From positions 1 to 64,000 of the forward strand of contig CAXBOT010000004.1 in NCBI GenBank assembly GCA_963977495.1: DNA of 64,000 nucleotides, given 5' to 3'. The notes under the pieces were generated by a model that made no database searches, had not been told where the DNA came from, and was given only the letters and a program-made list of their open reading frames with translations. The position numbers were made by a program, and so were the translations under genes. Within the stretch, counting starts at the first letter, position 1. Each line of letters opens with the position of its first letter. Shown here piece by piece: positions 36,101 to 43,919 of this stretch. The DNA is from UBA1672 sp963977495 (lineage in GTDB: Bacteria; Pseudomonadota; Alphaproteobacteria; Micavibrionales; Micavibrionaceae).

Positions 36101-37965
36101 GTATGTTGCTGTCTGAACATATTCGCTTGATTGGTGCATTTAACCACCTCCATATTTTCTGTGATCCTGAACCGGATGCGGCAAAGACATATAAAGAGCG
36201 TAAGAGGCTGTTTGTGGCCGTTGCGGGATGGGATCAATATGATGAAAAATGTCTGTCAAAAGGCGGACGTATTTTCAAACGTAGCGATAAAATTCTGACG
36301 TTAACGCCGGAAATCAAAAAACGGTTCGATTTGACGAAAGACAAAGTCACACCGAACGAATTGATTGTTGCAATTCTAAAATCAAGAACCGATTTGCTTT
36401 GGTTCGGCGGTATTGGAACTTATATCAAGTCGAGCAAAGAAACGAACGCCGATGCCGGTGATAAAGCCAATGACGGCTTGCGTATCAATGGTGCTCATGT
36501 TCGTGCGAAAGTGTTGGGCGAGGGTGCAAACCTTGCGATAACGCAACTCGGACGTATTGAGATGGCCGAGCGCGGCGTTGCCATGAATACGGACTTTCTT
36601 GATAACTCTGCGGGTGTTGATTCCTCAGACCATGAGGTCAATATCAAGATTCTGATGAGCGATGTGATGTCTCAAAAAGAGCATAATATGGATATTGCGG
36701 CGCGTAATAAGTTGCTTGAGAAAATGACAGACGAAGTGGCAGAACACGTGCTGCGTCATAATTATCAGCAAGCGCAGGCGATTTCTTTGATCGAAATGCA
36801 AGCCCATGAAAATCTTCAGGCGCATGATGCGTTCATTAAATATATGGAACGTAATCAAGGCTTAAGCCGCGAAATTGAAGGATTGCCAGATCAGGAAACG
36901 ATTGAAAAACGTCTTAGAACAGGTAAGGGTCTGACCAGACCGGAGCTTTGTATTTTGCTGGCCTATGCGAAAATCAGTTTGACCAAGGATCTTTTGGCCT
37001 CCGATATTCCGGATAATCCGAAAATGAATTACTGGGTCATGGATTATTTCCCTGAAATTCTGGGTAAGAAATATGAGAAGGAAATTCTACGTCACCGTTT
37101 GAAACGTGAAATCGTTGCAACCATGATGGCGAACTCTTTGGTAAACCGTTTGGGGCCGACATTCTTGCAATCACGTATGAGCAAGACCGGCGCGACAGTT
37201 GAAGAAATCACACAGGCTTACTTGATCGTTCGCGATGCATTCGGCTTGCGCCATTTGTGGGACATGATTGAGGCGATGGACGGTAAAGTGCCGGCGCAGG
37301 TTCAATTGAAAGCGATGCGCGAAATCGAACATCTGACGGAACACGGTATCACGTGGTTCCTCACACGTTTGGGACGCAAGATGGACATTGACGCCGACGC
37401 TATGGAATTTAGTGCGGGCATCAAGGAACTGTCTGATAATCTTGGTGATATGGTGACCGATGACTTGAAAGTGGCGATCAAACAACGCGAAGATGCCTCA
37501 GTTCGTGATGGTATTCCGCAAGACCTTGCGCATTGGATTGCGGTGATGCCTGTTCTGTCTTCGGCGTGTGACATTATCCGTATTTCTTCGGAGCAAGACA
37601 CACATTTGAAGAATACAGCGCGCACCTATTTCGAATTGGGCGAGCGTTTCCATCTGGATTGGTTGCGTCAAAAAGTCAAATTCTTGCCACATGAGGATCA
37701 TTGGCAGAGCGAAGCGGCTAACGGTCTGATGGATCAGCTTTACGAATCACAGGCGAGCATGACAATGCGTATCTTACGTGATGTGAATGGTAAGGGTAAA
37801 AAGGTCACGGATGAGCAGTCTTTTGTTGATTTGTGGGTCGAAGAGAATGGCAGCCATTTCAGACAGTTGGATACGCTGTTCGTTGATTTGAAGCGTGCGG
37901 GAACGGTTGATCTGAGTATGTTGACCGTTGCGGAGCAAAGGTTACGCAGTCTTTACAACAATTAG
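33139..37965 (+). CDS. gdhB: NAD-specific glutamate dehydrogenase, large (GDH-180) class
   Basis: Catalyses glutamate + NAD+ to 2-oxoglutarate + ammonia, in the catabolic direction. 1608 residues, the size of the L_180 class typical of alphaproteobacteria and Pseudomonas. The N-terminal half (about 1-720) holds ACT-like regulatory segments; the catalytic part (about 790-1260) has GGIRWSDRHEDYRTEVLGL, then MVKNSVIVPMGSKGGFV with the substrate lysines (about residues 830-845), VGVGDMAGDVFGNGML, and EGANLAITQLGR. The C-terminal helical region completes the class. Start ATG follows AAGCGGTAAAATCCA, a weak ribosome site. It is likely single-gene transcribed; see the hairpin at 37994. Works downstream of PutA. 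Confidence 0.96.
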   Translation: MIKANKELNLLLEDARKALPAKSPAGLNKMLEILCGKIIQDDREFFDPQMMATMAMSHWEMAKEREKGEPKLRIYCPNVEDGKCRKTVIDIVSDDLAFLVDSVAADINKNNLLIGILIHPNIYTSYDKNGDLKDIKPVSEKGYHRQAHIHVQINETLSDQAIKELKESLYMVLDDVFYANVDWKPILSKLQEASGALNTARTNRPAAEIQEHCAFLDYLYDNNFTLLGYREYAFIDGKSGVKSRTIKGSSLGLLHDDVSPAYIMESVEELPQTLQELRRNLPPVSISKTNRLSTVHRRVPMDCVAVKIYDADGKVVGEKLFLGLFTSVTYSRSVSDVPYLRVKVENAMEESGYIEGTHDAKALRHILEKYPRDELFQIEIEELLKICRNIIRLQERQRIALFLREDPFGRYISCLVYIPRDRFGTKLRKDIQHILEEETNGVCANFYTTLDDSVFARVMFVINISQKNPPKIAPKRIEKRLRDAGQTWSERITQALADAYDDDQHITDLTLRYAEAFPLSYTMTYLARQCVFDIEKIERVLSEDRIVLDLYRPNEMDLNRIRLKVFHFGSPVTLSDVMPILEDMGLRVIAELPFEVKPEGVEDSLWIHDFLLETPEIEDFVVINNVKENFEKAFVRIWYNDVENDGLNRLVLSAGANWKEITILRAYVRYIKQLRFPFSRSYIEKALTENPKISRVLVDMFKAYHDVANGDESENRVAGCAVAMDYELEKVVSSDYDRILRSIMTLIQATLRTNYYQRAKDGKSKPYLSLKFDSGKISFMPAPKPFREIFVYSPLVEGIHLRGDEIARGGIRWSDRHEDYRTEVLGLMKAQMVKNSVIVPMGSKGGFVVKTPTNSREEFMKEGIECYKTLIRGMLDITDNQKGKKILPPKDVVRRDGDDPYLVVAADKGTATFSDIANGLSQDYKFWLDDAFASGGSAGYDHKKMGITARGAWESVKYHFRLFNHDTQNQPFDVVGVGDMAGDVFGNGMLLSEHIRLIGAFNHLHIFCDPEPDAAKTYKERKRLFVAVAGWDQYDEKCLSKGGRIFKRSDKILTLTPEIKKRFDLTKDKVTPNELIVAILKSRTDLLWFGGIGTYIKSSKETNADAGDKANDGLRINGAHVRAKVLGEGANLAITQLGRIEMAERGVAMNTDFLDNSAGVDSSDHEVNIKILMSDVMSQKEHNMDIAARNKLLEKMTDEVAEHVLRHNYQQAQAISLIEMQAHENLQAHDAFIKYMERNQGLSREIEGLPDQETIEKRLRTGKGLTRPELCILLAYAKISLTKDLLASDIPDNPKMNYWVMDYFPEILGKKYEKEILRHRLKREIVATMMANSLVNRLGPTFLQSRMSKTGATVEEITQAYLIVRDAFGLRHLWDMIEAMDGKVPAQVQLKAMREIEHLTEHGITWFLTRLGRKMDIDADAMEFSAGIKELSDNLGDMVTDDLKVAIKQREDASVRDGIPQDLAHWIAVMPVLSSACDIIRISSEQDTHLKNTARTYFELGERFHLDWLRQKVKFLPHEDHWQSEAANGLMDQLYESQASMTMRILRDVNGKGKKVTDEQSFVDLWVEENGSHFRQLDTLFVDLKRAGTVDLSMLTVAEQRLRSLYNN

Positions 37966-37972
37966 CATGACG

Positions 37973-38896
37973 CTATAAACATGATAATAAAATAAGCAAA
38001 CCGGCATTACGGTTTGCTTTGAAGATCATGAGGGAACTTTCCTGATCGTCCGGCTTCCATACCGTCATTTGCCAGATGAAATGCCCGCCAAGGCACAGCA
38101 AAGCGCCGCCTGATAAGATGTCGATACCGGCATTGATCCATAATCCCATACATAGCAGCACAAAAGCCGCCGAGAGAAAGCCTGACACCCATATTTTGCT
38201 GTGTTCCCCGAATTTCAGCGCCGTGGATTTGACGCCTATGAGCGCGTCATCATCCTTATCCTGATGTGCATAGATTGTATCGTAAGCGATTGTCCAAAAC
38301 AGCGCGCCGATATACAGCAAGATCGCTGGCATAGACAGGCTGCCTGCTACGGCGCTCCACCCCATAAGGGCGCCGAAATTAAAGGTCAGTCCCAAAAAGA
38401 ATTGCGGCCACCATGTGATGCGTTTCATAAGGGGGTAGGAAATGATAAGCGGCAGGGTTAAAAATCCCAGAATTATAGTGGTTACATTGAATTGCAGAAG
38501 AATAATAAAGCCAATAAGCAACAAAGTCGCTAAAAACACAAGGGCTTGCTTAATGCTGATCTGGCCACTGGCAATGGGGCGCTCACGGGTGCGCTCGACC
38601 TTTTTATCAATGTCACGATCCCATAGATCATTGATAATACAGCCTGCCCCGCGCATGACAATCGCACCGATTATAAATAAGAGAAGGATGGCATATTCCC
38701 GTAACCCCATGCCCCTTAATCCGTCCGATGATAAGGCAATAGACCAGAGCGACGGCAGCAGTAAAAGCCAAACGCCGATGGGTCTGTCCAGCCGCATGAC
38801 ATAGGCATAGGGTCTGAATTTCACGGGAAGACTCTTCTCGATCCAATCAAGCCTCTTGATATCTGTATGTGCTTTGGTGTTCACTGTTTGGGTCAT
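37973..38896 (-). CDS. ubiA: 4-hydroxybenzoate polyprenyltransferase
   Basis: Integral membrane prenyltransferase that attaches the polyprenyl tail to 4-hydroxybenzoate in ubiquinone synthesis. 307 residues, about eight or nine membrane spans. The first Asp-rich motif is NDLWDRDIDKKVERT (about residue 91-105) and the second is YDTIYAHQDKDDD; RLDRPIGVWLLLLPSLWS is the usual N-terminal signature. The start ATG (38896) shares two bases with the ATG of the divergent rsmE. The 3' end lies 7 nt from the gdhB stop. Confidence 0.94.
   Translation of the reverse strand: MTQTVNTKAHTDIKRLDWIEKSLPVKFRPYAYVMRLDRPIGVWLLLLPSLWSIALSSDGLRGMGLREYAILLLFIIGAIVMRGAGCIINDLWDRDIDKKVERTRERPIASGQISIKQALVFLATLLLIGFIILLQFNVTTIILGFLTLPLIISYPLMKRITWWPQFFLGLTFNFGALMGWSAVAGSLSMPAILLYIGALFWTIAYDTIYAHQDKDDDALIGVKSTALKFGEHSKIWVSGFLSAAFVLLCMGLWINAGIDILSGGALLCLGGHFIWQMTVWKPDDQESSLMIFKANRNAGLLILLSCL
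37994..38019 (+). terminator. Possible gdhB terminator inside the 3' end of ubiA
   Basis: AAGCAAACCG (37994-38003) pairs with CGGTTTGCTT (38010-38019) around GCATTA, with only TTT at its end. It is 28 nt after the gdhB stop but lies within the last codons of ubiA. It encodes the conserved FKANRNAG part of UbiA, so the repeat may be partly chance. Confidence 0.4.
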
Positions 38897-39641
38897 GATA
38901 GATCATATATACAAGCATACACGCCTATATCTCAATGCTCCTTTTGCACAAAGTGCAGAGATCCCGTTGGCACACGCCCAGATTCATTATCTGAGGAATG
39001 TCTTACGCAAGGAAAGCGGCGATATATTACGTGTGTTTAACGCGCAGCACGGGGAATGGACGGCGCGCCTTGAAATGGCGGGTAAGAAAAACGGTCATGT
39101 TGTCTTAGAGCAGTGTTTTAAAGTACAACCCAAGCCTGCTTTGTCGCGGCATTTATATTTTTCACCGATTAAGAAACAGCGCATGGATATGCTGATTGAG
39201 AAGTCTGTGGAGTTGGGTGTGACAGATTTGCACCCTGTGCTTATGAACCGCACCGTGATGCGCAAAATCAATAAAGAGCGCATAGAAGCGCAAATCATCG
39301 AAGCGGCGGAACAATCGGAGCGACTCGATATTCCTGCGTTGCATGATGCCCTTAATCTCGATGATGTTTTAAGAACCTATGACCACCGTACACCTTTATA
39401 TGCCTGTTTAGAGCGCAGCGAGAAGGTCAAACCGATTACATCTTTTGCAATGGATCAGCCCGTATCATTCCTTATCGGGTCGGAAGGCGGCTTTGATGAA
39501 GGGGAAATGGCGCGCTTGCTGAAGGATGATAATTTGAAACCCATAGGATTGGGCGATACGATATTACGCGCTGAAACCGCAGCCATTGCGTGTTTGTCAT
39601 ATGCCGCCTTGGCCTGTCTGTGTGAAACTAAAAAAAATTGA
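38895..39641 (+). CDS. rsmE: 16S rRNA (uridine-1498-N3) methyltransferase
   Basis: SPOUT-class enzyme that methylates U1498 of 16S rRNA. 248 residues from the ATG of MIDHIYKHTRLYL; a longer reading from 38856 is rejected since RsmE proteins begin this way. Landmarks: HYLRNVLRKESGDILRVFN, SPIKKQRMDMLIEKSVELGV, AAEQSERLDIP, and the SAM knot FLIGSEGGFDEGEM with LGDTILRAETAAI. The start codon overlaps that of the divergent ubiA, so the ribosome site is inside ubiA. Confidence 0.93.
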   Translation: MIDHIYKHTRLYLNAPFAQSAEIPLAHAQIHYLRNVLRKESGDILRVFNAQHGEWTARLEMAGKKNGHVVLEQCFKVQPKPALSRHLYFSPIKKQRMDMLIEKSVELGVTDLHPVLMNRTVMRKINKERIEAQIIEAAEQSERLDIPALHDALNLDDVLRTYDHRTPLYACLERSEKVKPITSFAMDQPVSFLIGSEGGFDEGEMARLLKDDNLKPIGLGDTILRAETAAIACLSYAALACLCETKKN

Positions 39642-39757
39642 TGAAATCGGTCTGTTCAGACTTGCGTTTTCGGTGATATGTTTATATTTATAGTCCGAAT
39701 TCCCTCGTAGAATTTTTCATATTAGCTTAAAGCGTACAGATAACAACAAACATAAGC

Positions 39758-40621
39758 GTGAACGTAATGAACATAAAATTTTGGTCGATCTTGTCGGTAA
39801 TTGTAGGAGCAGCGTTATTTGTTTCTTATCCGGTCATGGCAGAAGCAATTGATTGGGGCATTGGCCTTCAACCTTCTGCAACATCATCAGAAAATCGTAT
39901 TCATAATTTTCACAATATGTTGATGGTGATCATTACCGGAATTGTTCTGTTTGTTATGGCGTTGTTGATTTTCGTCGTGTTGCGCTACAATAAAAAAGCC
40001 AACCCAAAGCCATCAAATGTGACACACCATTTTTTACTGGAAGTTATTTGGACAGTGATACCGGTTGTTATTTTGATTATTATTGCCGTACCCTCCTTTA
40101 AGATTTTGTATAAGAATGACCGTATTGTAGAGCCGGAGTTGACCTTGAAGGTGACTGGTTATCAGTGGTACTGGGGCTATGAATATCCTGATCAGGACGG
40201 TATTGCTTTTAGTTCCTATATGGTGCCGACCCCTGACTTAAAAGACGGACAAAAAAGACTACTATCTACGGATAACGTGGTTGTTCTGCCTGTTGATACT
40301 GATATTTCAGTTTTGGTGACGGGTAATGACGTGATCCACTCATGGGCTGTACCGGCCTTTGGTGTGAAAATTGACGCCGTACCCGGACAGATTAATGAAA
40401 CATGGTTCCGTATTCTAAAGCCGGGCATTTATTACGGTCAGTGTTCTGAAATCTGCGGTAAAAACCACGCCTTTATGCCTATTGAAGTTCATGCTGTTTC
40501 AAAAGAAGAATTCAAAGCGTGGATTGAAAAGGCAAAAGAAGAATTTGCATCAAATGCACTTGAAGGTGGTTATCAAACAGATGACCGCCCGATTAAACTG
40601 ACGGCCTTGGCGTATAAATAA
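39758..40621 (+). CDS. coxB: Cytochrome c oxidase subunit II
   Basis: Carries the CuA centre that takes electrons from cytochrome c in the aa3-type terminal oxidase. 287 residues. A signal peptide (ends near YPVMAEA) and two membrane spans (about 50-75 and 95-115) precede the periplasmic cupredoxin domain. CuA ligands are visible: H in VIHSWAVPAFG, C229 and C233 in GQCSEICGKNHAFM with the following His and Met, plus the aromatic patch YQWYWGYEYP. The start is GTG at 39758 or ATG at 39767. It begins the oxidase cluster and is 28 nt from coxA. Confidence 0.97.
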   Translation: MNVMNIKFWSILSVIVGAALFVSYPVMAEAIDWGIGLQPSATSSENRIHNFHNMLMVIITGIVLFVMALLIFVVLRYNKKANPKPSNVTHHFLLEVIWTVIPVVILIIIAVPSFKILYKNDRIVEPELTLKVTGYQWYWGYEYPDQDGIAFSSYMVPTPDLKDGQKRLLSTDNVVVLPVDTDISVLVTGNDVIHSWAVPAFGVKIDAVPGQINETWFRILKPGIYYGQCSEICGKNHAFMPIEVHAVSKEEFKAWIEKAKEEFASNALEGGYQTDDRPIKLTALAYK

Positions 40622-40649
40622 GAGATAAGATTAGAAAGAGAGAAAAGTT

Positions 40650-42242
40650 ATGAGTGATCACGATCACAAGCTTGGTTTTTTTGAACGTTGGTTTATGTCA
40701 ACAAACCATAAAGATATCGGTACGCTATATATCATCTTTTCCATATGCGCGGGATTGATTGGCGGTTTTTTCTCTATGGTGATGCGTCTTGAGCTTGAGC
40801 ATCCCGGCGTTCAGTACTTTTTGACCTCGGCGGGTGAGCCTGATGGGGATTTGTGGAATGTCATTATCACAGCGCACGGTCTTATCATGATCTTTTTTGT
40901 TGTGATGCCTGGCTTGATCGGTGGCTTTGGTAACTGGTTTGTGCCGCTGATGATCGGCGCGCCGGATATGGCCTTTCCGCGTTTGAATAATATTTCGTTC
41001 TGGTTGCTTGTACCGGCTTTTTTCCTTCTTCTTGGCTCTGCGGTTGTTGGCGGCGGCGCGGGAACGGGTTGGACATTGTACCCACCATTATCCAGTAAGC
41101 TGGGGCATCCCGATATGGGGGTGGATATGGTTATCTTTGCCATGCACTTGGCGGGGGCGAGCTCCGTTCTTGGTGCGGCGAACTTTATTACAACCATCTT
41201 TAATATGCGTGCGCCGGGTATGACATTGCATAAAATGCCGCTTTTCGTTTGGGCGATGTTGGTGACGTCATTCCTTCTTCTTTTGGCTGTGCCTGTTCTT
41301 GGTGGCGCGATTACGATGCTTTTGACTGACCGTAACTTTGGCACAAGCTTCTTTAATCCTGAGGGCGGCGGTGATCCGATATTGTTCCAGCACTTATTCT
41401 GGTTCTTTGGCCACCCTGAAGTTTACATCATGATTTTACCAGCTTTCGGCATTGTCTCGCATATTGTATCGACATTCTCGAAGCGTCCTATCTTTGGTTA
41501 CCTTGGCATGGCTTATGCGATGGTTGCGATTGGTGTCGTCGGATTTGTTGTGTGGGCGCACCATATGTATACCGTGGGAATGAGCGTGGATACACGTGCA
41601 TACTTCACCGCGGCAACGTTGATTATTGCTGTGCCGACGGGGATTAAGATTTTCTCATGGATTGCGACAATGTGGGGCGGTTCAATTACGTTTAAAACGC
41701 CAATGTTGTGGGCGATCGGGTTTATCTTTTTGTTCACCCTTGGTGGTGTAACAGGGGTTGTTTTGGCCAATGCCGGTATGGATGTGCAGTTGCATGACAC
41801 ATATTATGTGGTGGCGCACTTCCATTATGTTTTGTCGCTGGGTGCGGTGTTTGCTTTGTTTGCCGGATTCTATTACTGGATCGGTAAAATGTCGGGCAAA
41901 ATGTATCCTGAGTGGATGGGGGTTATTCATTTTTGGATGACATTTATCGGCGTGAACTTGATTTTCTTCCCGCAACACTTCCTCGGTCTTCAGGGTATGC
42001 CACGTCGTTATGTTGATTATCCCGATGCGTTTGCAGGATGGAACATGGTGTCATCGTATGGTGCGTATCTGACAGGTCTTGCGACGATATGGTTTATATT
42101 CGTGGTGTTCTATACATTGCGTTACGGCAAGAAGGCGTCTGATAATTATTGGAATGTTGAGCCACAATGCTACACGTTGGAATGGTCAGTTTCATCACCG
42201 CCGCCATTTCACCAATTCGATATTCAGCCGAAGGTTAAATAA
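40650..42242 (+). CDS. coxA: Cytochrome c oxidase subunit I
   Basis: Catalytic subunit holding heme a and the heme a3-CuB centre; reduces O2 to water and pumps protons. 530 residues, twelve membrane spans. Heme a ligand His in ITAHGLIMIFF; CuB His and the cross-linked Tyr in WFFGHPEVYIMIL (about residues 251-263); VWAHHMYTVGM; and HDTYYVVAHFHYVLSLG with the heme a and a3 ligands. YVDYPDAF near the end is typical of aa3 oxidases. A good AG-rich ribosome site precedes ATG. It is followed by a strong terminator, so coxBA may be made separately from the later assembly genes. Confidence 0.98.
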   Translation: MSDHDHKLGFFERWFMSTNHKDIGTLYIIFSICAGLIGGFFSMVMRLELEHPGVQYFLTSAGEPDGDLWNVIITAHGLIMIFFVVMPGLIGGFGNWFVPLMIGAPDMAFPRLNNISFWLLVPAFFLLLGSAVVGGGAGTGWTLYPPLSSKLGHPDMGVDMVIFAMHLAGASSVLGAANFITTIFNMRAPGMTLHKMPLFVWAMLVTSFLLLLAVPVLGGAITMLLTDRNFGTSFFNPEGGGDPILFQHLFWFFGHPEVYIMILPAFGIVSHIVSTFSKRPIFGYLGMAYAMVAIGVVGFVVWAHHMYTVGMSVDTRAYFTAATLIIAVPTGIKIFSWIATMWGGSITFKTPMLWAIGFIFLFTLGGVTGVVLANAGMDVQLHDTYYVVAHFHYVLSLGAVFALFAGFYYWIGKMSGKMYPEWMGVIHFWMTFIGVNLIFFPQHFLGLQGMPRRYVDYPDAFAGWNMVSSYGAYLTGLATIWFIFVVFYTLRYGKKASDNYWNVEPQCYTLEWSVSSPPPFHQFDIQPKVK

Positions 42243-42257
42243 TTCGGACACACATAC

Positions 42258-42286
42258 AAAAGCCCTGATTATTCAGGGCTTTTTTT
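42258..42286 (+). terminator. Rho-independent terminator after coxA
   Basis: AAAAGCCCTGA and TCAGGGCTTTT form an 11-bp perfect stem around TTAT, followed by a T run to 42286. It lies 16 nt after the coxA stop and faces the 3' end of the minus-strand gene at 42314. Confidence 0.93.
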
Positions 42287-42313
42287 ATATCAAAATGTCA
42301 GTGGAATAGAGCG

Positions 42314-42754
42314 CTAATTCAGGGAGAATGCTCCGAAAAAGCCGTCCCTATCATCCAAGCCGGAATGGTGAGATGCTTCCATGTCGCTTTGCTGTTCTTC
42401 TGCATCATCTGGGTATAAAAGTTTTTCAAAGGGCTCCCATAATTTTTCAATTTCCTCAGGCGATCTGGACAGTGAAAACAGATCAACAGAACGTTGGGAA
42501 ATAAGGTTGCTGGCCTCGCTCTGGCTAATGTCACCTTGATTATAGGCTTGTACTTGCAAAGAAGCGTAAGCGCTATAGGCGACCTCTAAAACTTCGTCCG
42601 GCGTTTCTTGGAGGTAATGCATCAAGAATTCTTGCGTTTCCTGATCGACCATAATGTTAGCTTGTGCGTAAGACAGGCCGTCTTCGGCATTATATTGTTC
42701 AAGAATGTTGTTTATGCGTTCTACGTATTGACTGGCGTCGTTATTATCAATCAT
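42314..42754 (-). CDS. Acidic protein of unknown function inside the cox cluster
   Basis: I do not recognise this 146-residue protein. It is acidic, predicted mostly helical, and has no signal peptide or membrane span (NDASQYVERINNILEQY, ETQEFLMHYLQETPDEVLEVAY, SPEEIEKLWEPFEKLLYP). A ribosome site (GGGGCAG) precedes ATG. It lies opposite to its neighbours between coxA and ctaB, positions that are usually adjacent in this group, so it looks like an insertion. Nothing ties it to oxidase assembly apart from position. Confidence 0.6.
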   Translation of the reverse strand: MIDNNDASQYVERINNILEQYNAEDGLSYAQANIMVDQETQEFLMHYLQETPDEVLEVAYSAYASLQVQAYNQGDISQSEASNLISQRSVDLFSLSRSPEEIEKLWEPFEKLLYPDDAEEQQSDMEASHHSGLDDRDGFFGAFSLN

Positions 42755-42907
42755 TTTACTGCCCCATTTTGTATTTTTATATGCTTTAGGTTATAAAATT
42801 TTTACATATATTCCAAGAAAAAATAAAAATATATCAGCTATAGGTCGAAGAATCGGAACATTACAAAAAAAACGTGACCTTTTTATAAAACATGATACAT
42901 AAGGGAT

Positions 42908-43813
42908 ATGATCACAGAATCCGTATATCATTATGACGACCAACCGCAGAGTGCAGACTCGCGCGTGTCGGATTATTTTGCCCTGTTAAAGCCCCGCGTC
43001 ATGAGTCTTGTGGTGTTTAGCGGTTTTGCCGGGTTATGGGTTGCGCCGGGTGTGTCTGATATGCACCCTGCATTGATTGTTGTTGCGATGCTTTGTCTGG
43101 CCGTGAACGCCGGTGCGGCGGGAGCGATTAACATGTGGTATGACCGCGATATTGATGCCGTAATGAAACGTACACGCGGGCGCCCAATTCCGATGGGGCG
43201 TATGGATGCGAGCGAAGCGTTAACCTTTGGCGTTGTCCTATCGTTTTTCTCCGTTATGGTTATGGGGATGGCGCTGAATTGGGTGGCTGCGGGGATACTG
43301 GCGTTTGCCAATTTATTTTATGTTTTGGTTTATACGATGTGGTTGAAACGTTCGACTCCGCAAAATATTGTCATTGGCGGCGCGGCAGGTGCTTTTCCGC
43401 CGATGGTGGGTTGGGCCGCAGTAACGGGCGATATTGCGCTACCTTCAATCGTTTTGTTCGCGATCATCTTTTTATGGACGCCGCCGCATTTCTGGGCATT
43501 GTCGCTTTATGCGAACGAAGATTATAAAAGAGCCAAGATTCCGATGATGCCTGTTGTTGCGGGCGAGCGCGCCACTAAAATACAGATGCTTATCTATACG
43601 CTGATTTTATTTCCTGTGACGTTGTTACCCTATTTTATGGGTATCTCAGGCGTGTTTTATGGATTTGGCGCTGTTATATTAAGCGGGTTTTTTGTCGTCA
43701 GTGCGATTAAAGTTTTAGGTTCGGATGATATGAAATTTGCCCGCGCGATGTTTGGGTATTCTGTGTTTTATTTATTTGCATTGTTTTTAATGGTGATGAT
43801 TGATGCCACTTAG
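42908..43813 (+). CDS. ctaB: Protoheme IX farnesyltransferase (heme O synthase)
   Basis: Adds a farnesyl group to heme b to make heme o, precursor of heme a for the oxidase. 301 residues of the UbiA superfamily with about nine membrane spans. Asp-rich motif NMWYDRDIDAVMKRTRGRP (about residues 75-95) and the second loop WTPPHFWALSLYANEDYKRA with PMMPVVAGERATK are diagnostic for CtaB. It overlaps coxF by 11 nt. The AT-rich 153 nt upstream should hold its promoter since coxA ends in a terminator. Confidence 0.96.
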   Translation: MITESVYHYDDQPQSADSRVSDYFALLKPRVMSLVVFSGFAGLWVAPGVSDMHPALIVVAMLCLAVNAGAAGAINMWYDRDIDAVMKRTRGRPIPMGRMDASEALTFGVVLSFFSVMVMGMALNWVAAGILAFANLFYVLVYTMWLKRSTPQNIVIGGAAGAFPPMVGWAAVTGDIALPSIVLFAIIFLWTPPHFWALSLYANEDYKRAKIPMMPVVAGERATKIQMLIYTLILFPVTLLPYFMGISGVFYGFGAVILSGFFVVSAIKVLGSDDMKFARAMFGYSVFYLFALFLMVMIDAT

Positions 43814-43919
43814 TGAGCTACATAAGAAAAAAGCAAAGAAGAATTACGCTGTTTTGGCGGCGATCTTCGCGTTAGTGGCACTTATCTTTGTGATAAGTGT
43901 GATTAAAATGGGGGTGTGA
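43803..43919 (+). CDS. coxF: Small CoxF-like oxidase cluster protein
   Basis: A 38-residue frame begins within the last codons of ctaB. It has a short basic N terminus (MPLSELHKKKAKKNYAV) and one membrane span (LAAIFALVALIFVISVIKMG). Place, size and topology match CoxF, the tiny protein coded between ctaB and ctaG in alphaproteobacterial oxidase clusters; its function is not known. Translation is probably coupled to ctaB. The stop TGA overlaps the start of the next gene (ATG 43919). Confidence 0.75.
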   Translation: MPLSELHKKKAKKNYAVLAAIFALVALIFVISVIKMGV

